Positions 6,841 to 12,999 of a stretch of DNA of 16,321 bases are shown here, piece after piece; the first letter of the stretch is position 1; the number at the start of each line of letters is the position of its first letter. Source of the stretch: SLSG01 sp041690235 (GTDB lineage: Bacteria > Bacteroidota > Bacteroidia > Bacteroidales > UBA7960); the NCBI GenBank assembly GCA_041690235.1, contig JAWLHS010000034.1, positions 1 through 16,321 of the forward strand, in the 5' to 3' direction. A program made the position numbers and the translations under genes. Under the pieces are notes generated by a model that worked only from the letters and a program-made list of their open reading frames with translations, was not told the DNA's origin and ran no database searches.

Positions 6841-8640
6841 TTACATCCGCTCCGGGACGTCAATTCCCAGCAACCCCATCCCGTTATGAATGGTTTGGGC
6901 CGTTAATTGGGCCAGCTTCAACCGAAATTCGCTGATGACTACATCGGGCTCATTCAAAATGGAGCATTCGTGGTAGAACTGGTTGAAGGTCTTGCATAAC
7001 TCATAGGAAAAATTGGCAATTTTCGCCGGACTGAGTTCGGAGGCCGCTTCGGCCACGACCTGGGGAAACCCGTACAGGAGTTTCAGCAGAACCAACTCTT
7101 TATCATTGATCAGTCCGGGATCCGGGCGCGGATCGATGGCTTCGAGGCGTTCCGTGCCGGCGGTTCGCAGGATGGACCGGATCCGGGCGTATGTATACTG
7201 TATAAACGGGCCGGTATTGCCATTGAAATCGATCGACTCCGCGGGATTGAACAACATGTTCTTCTTCGGATCCACCTTCAGAATAAAGTATTTCAGGGCG
7301 CCCATTCCGATGACATGATAAAGCCGCTCCTTTTCCTCCTCACTAAATTCCTGCGTTTTCCCCAGTTCCTCGGTCGTTTTTCTTGCGGTCCCGAACATAT
7401 CATCCATTAAATCATCCGCATCCACCACGATGCCCTCCCTTGATTTCATTTTCCCTTCAGGCAGTTCCACCATGCCATAACTCAGGTGGAAGATTGACTC
7501 TGCATAGGGCTTGCCCAGCTTTTTGAGTACCTTCCGAAGCACATCAAAATGATGGTTTTGCTCGTTGCCAACCACATAAACCATTTTGCCTGGCTTGAAA
7601 TCATCGTAGCGCAGTTGGGCAGTGCCCAGATCCTGTGTCATATATACGGAGGTCCCGTCGGCACGCAACAACAGCTTTTCATCCAGGTTTTCGTCCGACA
7701 GCTCAGCCCATACGGAACCGTCTTCCTTCTGCTGAAGAATTCCTTTGTTCAGTCCTTCCAGAACCAGCTCCTTTCCCAGCAGATAGGTGTCCGACTCATA
7801 ATAGATTTTATCGAACGATACCCCCATGCGCCGATATGTGGCATCAAACCCTTTGTAGACCCATGCATTCATCCGCTCCCAGATCTCAATGGTTTCAGGA
7901 TCCCTGAGTTCCCATTTTCTGAGCAAAGCCTGGGCCTCCTGCATCAGGGGGGCCTGCTTGCGTGCCGCTTCTCCGCTCAGGCCTTTTTCCTGAACCAGGG
8001 TGTTGACCTCTGCCTGCAGTTCTTTCTCAAACCTCACATAATAATCGCCCACCAGCTTGTCTCCCTTTTTACCTGCCGTCTCAGGGGTTTCACCCTTCCC
8101 GAACTTCATATACGCCAGCATGGACTTGCATATATGGATTCCCCTGTCATTCACCAGGTTCACCTTTGTGACCTTTTGTCCGGCGGCTTCAAGAATTCGT
8201 GCCACCGAGTACCCGAGCAGGTTATTGCGAATATGCCCCAGGTGAAGTGGTTTGTTGGTATTGGGCGAGGAAAACTCCACCACCACCTGGCTGCGATCAG
8301 AAACTGGCTGCACGCCAAAAGTGGCATTGTTCATCTGGCTTCTCAGGAACTCCAGCCAAAAGGCCGGATCAAGGGTTAGGTTCAAAAAACCCTTGATGAC
8401 ATGATAGGAGGCAATCTCCCCGAGCCTCGCTGCAAGCGCCTGTCCTAAAAAGTCGGCACATTGTTCGGGCGATTTGCGGATGATTTTTACAAAAGGGAAT
8501 ACCACCAGGGTGAAATCGCCCTCAAATTCCTTGCGGGTCCTTTGCAAATCAATGTTTTCCAAAGTGACATGCTGTCCGGATTCCTGGAAAATAATTTCAG
8601 ACACGGCCTCGGCAATTCTTTTTTCGGGGTTCACTGGCAT
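6841..8640 (-). CDS. argS: Arginyl-tRNA synthetase ArgS
   Basis: Class I aminoacyl-tRNA synthetase that charges tRNA-Arg. 599 residues, normal for Bacteroidota. The N-terminal tRNA-binding domain covers about 1-110 (GFLNLTL at 84-90). The catalytic core begins with VEFSSPNTNKPLHLGHIRNN (121-140), containing the HIGH-type motif HLGH (133-136). The KMSK-equivalent loop is EGKMKSREG (395-403), the usual ArgS variant. The C-terminal DALR-type anticodon-binding domain covers about 480-599. The ATG at 8640 lies about 50 bases downstream of a TAATTTTG box. The gene is monocistronic as far as can be seen: it is convergent with aroE (26 bases between stop codons) and divergent from the glutaminyl cyclase gene. 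Nothing is missing. Confidence 0.98.
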   Translation of the reverse strand: MPVNPEKRIAEAVSEIIFQESGQHVTLENIDLQRTRKEFEGDFTLVVFPFVKIIRKSPEQCADFLGQALAARLGEIASYHVIKGFLNLTLDPAFWLEFLRSQMNNATFGVQPVSDRSQVVVEFSSPNTNKPLHLGHIRNNLLGYSVARILEAAGQKVTKVNLVNDRGIHICKSMLAYMKFGKGETPETAGKKGDKLVGDYYVRFEKELQAEVNTLVQEKGLSGEAARKQAPLMQEAQALLRKWELRDPETIEIWERMNAWVYKGFDATYRRMGVSFDKIYYESDTYLLGKELVLEGLNKGILQQKEDGSVWAELSDENLDEKLLLRADGTSVYMTQDLGTAQLRYDDFKPGKMVYVVGNEQNHHFDVLRKVLKKLGKPYAESIFHLSYGMVELPEGKMKSREGIVVDADDLMDDMFGTARKTTEELGKTQEFSEEEKERLYHVIGMGALKYFILKVDPKKNMLFNPAESIDFNGNTGPFIQYTYARIRSILRTAGTERLEAIDPRPDPGLINDKELVLLKLLYGFPQVVAEAASELSPAKIANFSYELCKTFNQFYHECSILNEPDVVISEFRLKLAQLTAQTIHNGMGLLGIDVPERM

Positions 8641-8665
8641 AAAAATTGAGGATTAGCATCCGGGC

Positions 8666-8681
8666 CCGGAATCATTTCCGG
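8666..8681 (-). promoter_or_regulatory. Hairpin in the argS leader
   Basis: CCGGAA-TCAT-TTCCGG is a perfect 6-base-pair stem with a 4-base loop. The predicted argS transcript starts near 8685, so the hairpin would sit at the very 5' end of the message, about 25 bases before the start codon. The role is unknown; it may affect stability or translation. Confidence 0.4.
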
Positions 8682-8691
8682 CACCGGGGAG

Positions 8692-8699
8692 CAAAATTA
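8692..8699 (-). promoter_or_regulatory. Bacteroidota-type -7 promoter box of argS
   Basis: Minus-strand TAATTTTG followed by GC, a full match to TAnnTTTG and identical to the two boxes before ffh. It lies 51 bases before the argS ATG. The -33 region has no clear TTG. Confidence 0.55.
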
Positions 8700-8769
8700 A
8701 TGTTTTTTTGAGGAAGTACCATCCGGAATGGATTTACTTCCCTTTAATGAAAAATTGCCTGTAAGCGTG

Positions 8770-8777
8770 TATCTTTG
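8770..8777 (+). promoter_or_regulatory. Bacteroidota-type -7 promoter box of the glutaminyl cyclase gene
   Basis: TATCTTTG, a full match to TAnnTTTG. The ATG at 8797 is 19 bases further on, giving a leader of about 13 bases. The -33 element is poor: TTG at 8755 is too close and a TTTAATG at 8743 is at the far limit. The box lies inside the longer open frame that begins at 8728, which argues against that earlier start. Confidence 0.55.
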
Positions 8778-8796
8778 TGGTTTAAACAACCATCTC

Positions 8797-9804
8797 ATGT
8801 CATTCCCTGCCAGAAAGATCTCCGTGCTCCTTTCCATGATTATCGCCTTGTTGTCGTCATGCGGCGGGTCGGGGCAACAAAACCCACCCATTGTTTCGCA
8901 GTCCGACTCCCCCGCAGAAAGGGTGGTTATCCCTGTGTTCAATGCCGATTCGGCCTTCTCCTTTGTCGAAAAACAGACCCTGTTCGGACCACGTGTTCCC
9001 AACACCGAAGCCCACAGGGAATGTGGCATATGGCTGGCAGAGACACTCGGAAGGTTTGCTGATACATTATATATACAGGACACCAGAACAAGGGCATTTG
9101 ACGGAACGGTATTAAACATCAGAAACATCATCGGTTCTTTTCAGCCGGAAAAGCGCAACCGCATTTTGTTATGCGCGCACTGGGACAGCCGGCCCTTTGC
9201 TGATTGGGATGAAGATCCGGCCCGGCATTATGACCCGATCGACGGGGCAAATGATGGGGCCAGCGGAGTAGGCGTATTACTGGAAATCGCGCGCCATCTC
9301 AGCCAGTTGCCCACCGGGCCCGGGATTGACATCATTTTTTTTGATGCAGAAGACTATGGAAAACATGAAGCGGCCGTTGGAGCAGATGGCGATACCTGGG
9401 CACTCGGGGCACAGCATTGGGCCACAAATCCCCACCGCTCTGACTACCAGGCACACTACGGGATTCTTCTGGATATGGTCGGGGCTGAAAACGCCACCTT
9501 CAAAAGAGAAGGGTTTTCCATGCTTTTCGCCCCGGGCGTGGTAAGGAAGGTTTGGGATACCGCCCGGAGACTGGGGTATGGAAACTATTTTCCGGACCGG
9601 GAGGGCACCTATGTAACCGACGACCACTATTATGTGAACACCATCAGGGATATCCCTACCATCAATATCATCCACCTGGACGACGGCACGCCGCATGGGT
9701 TTTTCCCTCAATGGCACACCACCGCCGACCGGATGGAGCATATTGATCCTGCAAGCTTAAAGGCTGTCGGACAGACAGTCCTGACTGTTATCTACGAAGA
9801 ATAA
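8797..9804 (+). CDS. Lipoprotein glutaminyl-peptide cyclotransferase (type II, M28 family)
   Basis: Zinc enzyme of the M28 fold that cyclises N-terminal Gln to pyroglutamate; close in motif to the Porphyromonas gingivalis glutaminyl cyclase. Counted from the ATG at 8797 (335 residues): a signal peptide with lipobox LLSSC (18-22), lipidated Cys22, then a Gly/Ser linker. The catalytic domain shows LLCAHWDSRPFAD (124-136), the metal-ligand region DGANDGASG (149-157, Asp153), IIFFDAEDYG (179-188, with the catalytic/metal acidic pair Glu185-Asp186) and GFFPQWHTTADR (301-312, metal ligand His307). The frame is open back to an ATG at 8728, but a TATCTTTG promoter lies between and only the 8797 start places a signal peptide at the N-terminus. 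Expected location: periplasm, anchored in a membrane. In Bacteroidota many signal peptidase I products begin with Gln, which gives this enzyme wide use. An M28 aminopeptidase is the alternative, less likely given the HWDSRPFAD and QWHTTAD motifs. Confidence 0.9.
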   Translation: MSFPARKISVLLSMIIALLSSCGGSGQQNPPIVSQSDSPAERVVIPVFNADSAFSFVEKQTLFGPRVPNTEAHRECGIWLAETLGRFADTLYIQDTRTRAFDGTVLNIRNIIGSFQPEKRNRILLCAHWDSRPFADWDEDPARHYDPIDGANDGASGVGVLLEIARHLSQLPTGPGIDIIFFDAEDYGKHEAAVGADGDTWALGAQHWATNPHRSDYQAHYGILLDMVGAENATFKREGFSMLFAPGVVRKVWDTARRLGYGNYFPDREGTYVTDDHYYVNTIRDIPTINIIHLDDGTPHGFFPQWHTTADRMEHIDPASLKAVGQTVLTVIYEE

Positions 9805-9875
9805 CAAGGGAAAGTAAAAAACACCGGGATGCCGGTAAAAAAACAGTGAATGATAGTTATGTTTCATTTTTTTTG

Positions 9876-9883
9876 TATTTTAG
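9876..9883 (+). promoter_or_regulatory. Possible tRNA-Ser promoter
   Basis: TATTTTAG, one mismatch from TAnnTTTG, followed by CACC. It lies about 38 bases before the mature tRNA 5' end. The -33 element is unclear (TTATG near 9857). Confidence 0.4.
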
Positions 9884-9920
9884 CACCTTGAAAAATGGGC
9901 CCTCAAGGGTTCGGCAAGAG

Positions 9921-10011
9921 GGAGAGGTGGCCGAGTGGTCGAAGGCGCACGCCTGGAAAGTGTGTATCCGCCACAAGCGGATCAAGGGTTCGAATCCCTT
10001 TCTCTCCGCCA
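9921..10011 (+). tRNA. tRNA-Ser (anticodon GGA), CCA encoded
   Basis: Full cloverleaf with a long variable arm, as in serine tRNAs. The acceptor GGAGAGG (9921-9927) pairs with TCTCTCC (10001-10007) with one G-U. The anticodon stem CACGC/GTGTG (9948-9952 / 9960-9964) encloses loop CTGGAAA with anticodon GGA at 9955-9957. The variable arm stem is ATCCGC/GCGGAT. The T arm is AAGGG-TTCGAAT-CCCTT. The discriminator is G10008, followed by a genome-encoded CCA (10009-10011). It reads UCC and UCU codons. The exbB start codon is 76 bases downstream, so read-through from the tRNA promoter into the exb operon is possible. Confidence 0.97.
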
Positions 10012-10087
10012 ATTATCCACCAAACCGAAAACCAATAATTTTCAATTAATCATTTTTCGTTTAAAACAAAAACCAACTGAATTAATT

Positions 10088-10906
10088 ATGAAAAAATTAT
10101 TCGCCTTTCTTACAGTAGCGGGGATGCTTACCTTTGGTGTCACCACCATGGTTCAAGCACAGGTTGACGCACAGGATGCTGCAACTGAAGCGGCTGATAC
10201 CGACACCATCATCGAAGAGGCAGAGCCCACTCCGTCCGGTGCGATGGATCAAACCCTGACTGCAGACTACGGAGATCAAACATGGCACTTCATCCTGAAA
10301 GAAAAGTTCATCGAAGGTGGTGCGTCATTTATGAGCGTTATCCTTTTGTGCCTGATTATCGGGTTGGGCCTTTCCGTTGAAAGGATCATTTACCTGAACC
10401 TGTCCACCACCAACACCACCAAGCTGCTCAACAAGGTTGAGGATGCTTTGAAAGCAGGCGGTGTGGAAGAAGCCAAAGAGGTGTGCCGCAAGACCCGCGG
10501 GCCCGTTGCCAGTATCTATTACCAGGGATTGGATCGCTACTCTGAAGGCATGGAAATTGTTGAAAAATCGATTGTTTCTTATGGCAGCGTATTAATGGGA
10601 AGGCTGGAAATGAATCTCACATGGATTTCCCTCTTCATTGCCATCGCGCCCATGCTTGGATTTATGGGTACCGTTATTGGTATGATCGGTGCATTCGACG
10701 CCATTTCCCAGGCGGGTGACATCTCACCAACCATTGTTGCTGACGGTATTAAAGTGGCCCTTTTGACAACCGTATTCGGTTTGATCGTTGCCGTTATCCT
10801 TCAGGTTTTTTACAATTACATCGTTTCCAAGATCGACGGTATCGTTAACAGCATGGAAGACTCGACCATCTCTTTCATGGACCTTCTGATCAAATACCAA
10901 AAATAA
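10088..10906 (+). CDS. exbB: ExbB / TolQ / MotA-family proton channel protein with cleavable signal peptide
   Basis: Inner-membrane proton-channel subunit that with ExbD converts proton motive force into work for TonB-dependent outer-membrane transport. 272 residues. A signal peptide (1-24) ends in VQA, cleaving before Gln25, followed by an acidic periplasmic stretch (25-75: DAQDAATEAADTDTI, EEAEPTP). Three membrane segments follow: about 80-101, 179-203 (IAPMLGFMGTVIGMIGAF) and 218-245 (ALLTTVFGLIVAV), with pore-lining threonines expected at Thr195 and Thr227/228. An in-frame ATG at 9935 would put the tRNA inside the gene, so the ATG at 10088 is used. It has no Shine-Dalgarno. It is the first gene of the four-gene exb operon. 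No tonB is present in the window, so use by TonB rather than by a Tol-like partner is inferred. Confidence 0.93.
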   Translation: MKKLFAFLTVAGMLTFGVTTMVQAQVDAQDAATEAADTDTIIEEAEPTPSGAMDQTLTADYGDQTWHFILKEKFIEGGASFMSVILLCLIIGLGLSVERIIYLNLSTTNTTKLLNKVEDALKAGGVEEAKEVCRKTRGPVASIYYQGLDRYSEGMEIVEKSIVSYGSVLMGRLEMNLTWISLFIAIAPMLGFMGTVIGMIGAFDAISQAGDISPTIVADGIKVALLTTVFGLIVAVILQVFYNYIVSKIDGIVNSMEDSTISFMDLLIKYQK

Positions 10907-10921
10907 AAAAAACCATTATCC

Positions 10922-11242
10922 ATGAACGAAACGGTATTAAACATAGGAATGTACGTGACGTATGGCCTCATAGTCATTGCCGTAATTGCCGCAGTCATTT
11001 TCCCGATCTTCTTCTTTATACAGGATTTTCGGAAAGCCAGGGGCACCCTGATCGGACTGGGCATTTTGTTGGTGGTGCTGTTTTTCAGCTACGCCATCAG
11101 CACCAATGAGGTTTACGAAGCATCCAACATCGGACCAACCGCATCACAATGGATTGGCGGCGGCATTACCGCCACCATTATCCTGATTGGCCTCGGACTA
11201 CTGGCGGCCGTCTTCACAGAGGTATACAAGTTTTTCAGATAG
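10922..11242 (+). CDS. Conserved three-helix membrane protein of the ExbB/ExbD operon
   Basis: A 106-residue hydrophobic protein with no named function that I recognise. Three membrane segments are visible: about 8-33 (IGMYVTYGLIVIAVIAAVIF onward), 42-60 (TLIGLGILLVVLFFSYAIS) and 77-99 (ITATIILIGLGLLAAVFTEV). A short basic loop (QDFRKARG, 34-41) lies between the first two and a polar loop (TNEVYEASNIGPTASQW) between the last two. By the positive-inside rule the basic loop should face the cytoplasm. It starts 15 bases after exbB and ends 30 bases before exbD1, so it is clearly in the operon. I recall similar small proteins in the same place in other Bacteroidota, with a conserved TLIGxGIL and SYA pattern. 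It may be an accessory subunit or assembly factor of the proton channel; this is inferred from position only. Confidence 0.85.
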   Translation: MNETVLNIGMYVTYGLIVIAVIAAVIFPIFFFIQDFRKARGTLIGLGILLVVLFFSYAISTNEVYEASNIGPTASQWIGGGITATIILIGLGLLAAVFTEVYKFFR

Positions 11243-11258
11243 AAACCAAAATCGTATT

Positions 11259-11264
11259 AAGGAG
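11259..11264 (+). promoter_or_regulatory. Shine-Dalgarno sequence of exbD1
   Basis: AAGGAG ends 8 bases before the exbD1 ATG, an ideal ribosome-binding site. Most other starts in the window lack one, as is normal for Bacteroidota, so it stands out and confirms the start at 11273. Confidence 0.7.
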
Positions 11265-11272
11265 ATCTTTCT

Positions 11273-11848
11273 ATGGCTAGAATGAATCCCGAAATCAATG
11301 CCGGATCAATGGCCGACATTGCCTTCCTTCTGCTGATTTTCTTCCTGGTGACCACCACCATGGACGTTGATTCAGGGATTATCAGGATGTTGCCCCCTCC
11401 CATTGACCCGAATGCCCCACCACCACCCCCCGTGAGGGAACGGAATGTGTTTGTGGTTCTTGTCGACAGAGAAGACCGACTGCTGGTGGAAGGACAACCG
11501 GGACGCGTTGAGGACCTGCGCCAACAAACCAAGGACTTCCTGTTGAATCGAAACAATGATCCCAACATGCCTGAAAAGAGGTTAACAACCATCGAGAACA
11601 TGGGGGAAGTTGAGGTTTCCAGGGGGGTTATTTCCCTGCAGAACGACAGGGGGACATCTTATGAAATGTACATTGCAGTGCAGAATGAACTGGCTGCGGC
11701 TGTGAATGAAATCCGTGACGAGGTGTCGCGTCAGCACTATGGAATGAGGTTCTCGGAACTGACGGATGAGGACCTCATCAAGGCCGTGCGCGAGGCTGTA
11801 CCCATGCAGATTTCAGAAGCAGAACCAAAAGATATAGGAGAAAGATAA
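11273..11848 (+). CDS. exbD: ExbD-family biopolymer transport protein (first copy)
   Basis: Proton-channel subunit with one N-terminal membrane helix and a periplasmic domain. The helix MADIAFLLLIFFLVTTTM (13-30) carries the essential membrane Asp (Asp15; Asp25 in E. coli ExbD). It is followed by a proline-rich linker (PPPIDPNAPPPPPVRER, 41-57) and a periplasmic domain with FVVLVDREDRLLVEG and GVISLQNDRGTSYEMYIAV. At 191 residues it is longer than E. coli ExbD (141); the extra length is in the linker, a segment near 85-115 and an acidic C-terminal tail (ELTDEDLIKAVREA onward). Start supported by AAGGAG at 11259. One base separates its stop from exbD2, so translational coupling is likely. A pair of unlike ExbD proteins with one ExbB is common in Bacteroidota and suggests a mixed ExbD dimer. 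Confidence 0.93.
   Translation: MARMNPEINAGSMADIAFLLLIFFLVTTTMDVDSGIIRMLPPPIDPNAPPPPPVRERNVFVVLVDREDRLLVEGQPGRVEDLRQQTKDFLLNRNNDPNMPEKRLTTIENMGEVEVSRGVISLQNDRGTSYEMYIAVQNELAAAVNEIRDEVSRQHYGMRFSELTDEDLIKAVREAVPMQISEAEPKDIGER
11836..11840 (+). promoter_or_regulatory. Shine-Dalgarno sequence of exbD2
   Basis: AGGAG lies 9 bases before the exbD2 ATG, inside the last codons of exbD1. With the site at 11259, it makes the exbD genes the only ones in the window with clear Shine-Dalgarno sequences. Confidence 0.6.
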
Positions 11849-11849
11849 T

Positions 11850-12323
11850 ATGGCCCGATTCAGAAAAGACAGTGCATCAAAATCAGTGAAGATCAACACC
11901 GCATCCCTTCCTGACATTATCTTTATGCTGCTCTTTTTCTTTATGGTAACGACAACCATGAGGGAAACGACACTGTTTGTCAGAACCCAGCTGCCACCTG
12001 CCTCCGAAATCCAGAAACTGGAGCGAAAATCCCTCGTCAGCTTTATTTACATCGGCCCTCCCCTTCAGTCGCAGGTATTTGGTACGGAGCCCAGAATTCA
12101 GCTCAACGATGCCTTTGCCTCCGTTTCTGAAATTGCCTCTTTTGTCTCCGCCGAAAGGGAGGCAAGGCCAGAGGCTGAACGGCCGCTGATGACCACCTCA
12201 CTTAAAGTGGACCGCGATACCAAGATGGGTATCGTTACGGATGTAAAACAAGAGCTCAGACTTGTCAATGCCTTAAAGATCAACTACTCCACCACCCGTG
12301 GAGAGATTAGTGTCAGAAGGTAG
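11850..12323 (+). CDS. exbD: ExbD-family biopolymer transport protein (second copy)
   Basis: Second ExbD subunit, 157 residues. A short basic cytoplasmic N-terminus (MARFRKDSASKSVK) is followed by one membrane helix, LPDIIFMLLFFFMVTTTM (20-37), with the essential Asp22. The periplasmic domain (about 45-157) contains RKSLVSFIYIG, PRIQLNDAFASVSEI and LKVDRDTKMGIVTDVKQEL, which fits the ExbD/TolR fold. It is close in length to typical ExbD and shares the PDIIF/ADIAF and MVTTTM/LVTTTM core with the first copy, but the periplasmic domains differ widely. It is the last gene of the exb operon and is followed 18 bases later by a strong terminator. No TonB-like gene follows. Confidence 0.93.
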   Translation: MARFRKDSASKSVKINTASLPDIIFMLLFFFMVTTTMRETTLFVRTQLPPASEIQKLERKSLVSFIYIGPPLQSQVFGTEPRIQLNDAFASVSEIASFVSAEREARPEAERPLMTTSLKVDRDTKMGIVTDVKQELRLVNALKINYSTTRGEISVRR

Positions 12324-12341
12324 GCAAGCCCATGCTACAAT

Positions 12342-12387
12342 AAAAAGAAGCCGTCTCAAGGCAATGCTGCGAGACGGCTTCTTTTTT
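12342..12387. terminator. Bidirectional intrinsic terminator between exbD2 and the DUF2179 gene
   Basis: AAAAAGAAGCCGTCTC (12342-12357) pairs perfectly with GAGACGGCTTCTTTTT (12371-12386), a 16-base-pair stem around a 13-base loop. The A-tract on one side and T-tract on the other let it work for both converging transcripts. It lies just after exbD2 and directly before the stop codon of the minus-strand gene. Confidence 0.92.
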
Positions 12388-12389
12388 GT

Positions 12390-12980
12390 TCACCTGGAAA
12401 ACAAAGTCCCAAGCGCCGGAAAAAAAGGTTTTTTCTGGTGGATCCCAAAATAACCTTCCTTCACCGCCTTGATTTCTTCAATGGTATAAAAGGCATGGGG
12501 ATTGTATTCATTAATTATTTTTATCGCACGCGGGATGTTTTTGCGTTTCATAATGGTAAAAACGATCTTTACAGGCCCTTTTGCCCCTTCCGCATCAACT
12601 GACGTCACCCCAAACCCCACTTCGCGCAGATGACGGATCAGTCCCTCGGTATCCGACTTCGGAATAATCCGGACCAATACATTGCCTATTGAAATCTTCT
12701 CTTCCAGCAGTATCCCTATATAATTGCCCATCCCGAAACCGGCTCCGTAGGCAATATAACACATGGGGTTGTACAGATGCTTCAGTACCTGGGTAATGGC
12801 CAGCAGCCAAATGATGACCTCAAAAAAACCAAGCACCGGGGCGATATGGCGAAACCCCTTTGAAACGAAAATAAGTCTCAGGGTCCCTATGCTCTGATCA
12901 AGAATACGGGAAAAGAATATCAATACCGGAAGAAGGATCCATGTCCACCAAAACGTCTCAAAAAAGGCCACTTGCTCCAT
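12390..12980 (-). CDS. DUF2179 domain membrane protein (UPF0316-like)
   Basis: A 196-residue protein matching the UPF0316 type: three N-terminal membrane segments (about 12-26, 33-50 and 52-67, plus a hydrophobic stretch at 73-92) and a soluble C-terminal DUF2179 domain (about 100-175) with GNVLVRIIPKSD, LREVGFGVTSVDAEGAKG and PVKIVFTIMKRKNI. Family-typical features are SRILDQSIGTLRLIF (24-38) and YGAGFGMGNYIGILLEEK (78-95). The biochemical role is not established; the C-terminal domain resembles the cytosolic domain of YitT-type proteins. The ATG at 12980 is 19 bases after the stop of the YD-repeat gene, so the two are probably co-transcribed. The stop abuts the shared terminator. The family assignment is confident; the function is unknown. 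Confidence 0.87.
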   Translation of the reverse strand: MEQVAFFETFWWTWILLPVLIFFSRILDQSIGTLRLIFVSKGFRHIAPVLGFFEVIIWLLAITQVLKHLYNPMCYIAYGAGFGMGNYIGILLEEKISIGNVLVRIIPKSDTEGLIRHLREVGFGVTSVDAEGAKGPVKIVFTIMKRKNIPRAIKIINEYNPHAFYTIEEIKAVKEGYFGIHQKKPFFPALGTLFSR

Positions 12981-12999
12981 ATGTACCAGGTTTTATCTT

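Noticed and set aside
7549..8379. 276-codon open frame on the plus strand opposite argS
   Set aside because: It lies wholly inside argS on the other strand. Its residues are the complement of conserved synthetase motifs, and it has no family features of its own.
9823..9836. Hairpin ACCGG-GATG-CCGGT after the glutaminyl cyclase gene, considered as a terminator
   Set aside because: The stem is only 5 base pairs and is followed by A residues rather than T residues on the plus strand, so it does not fit an intrinsic terminator for that gene.
10036..10043. TAATTTTC as a private exbB promoter
   Set aside because: One mismatch in the conserved TTTG, no -33 TTG at the right distance, and it lies in AT-rich DNA where such matches are expected.
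9935..10087. N-terminal extension of exbB by 51 codons
   Set aside because: It is the translated tRNA-Ser gene and its 3' flank; the signal peptide begins at the ATG at 10088.
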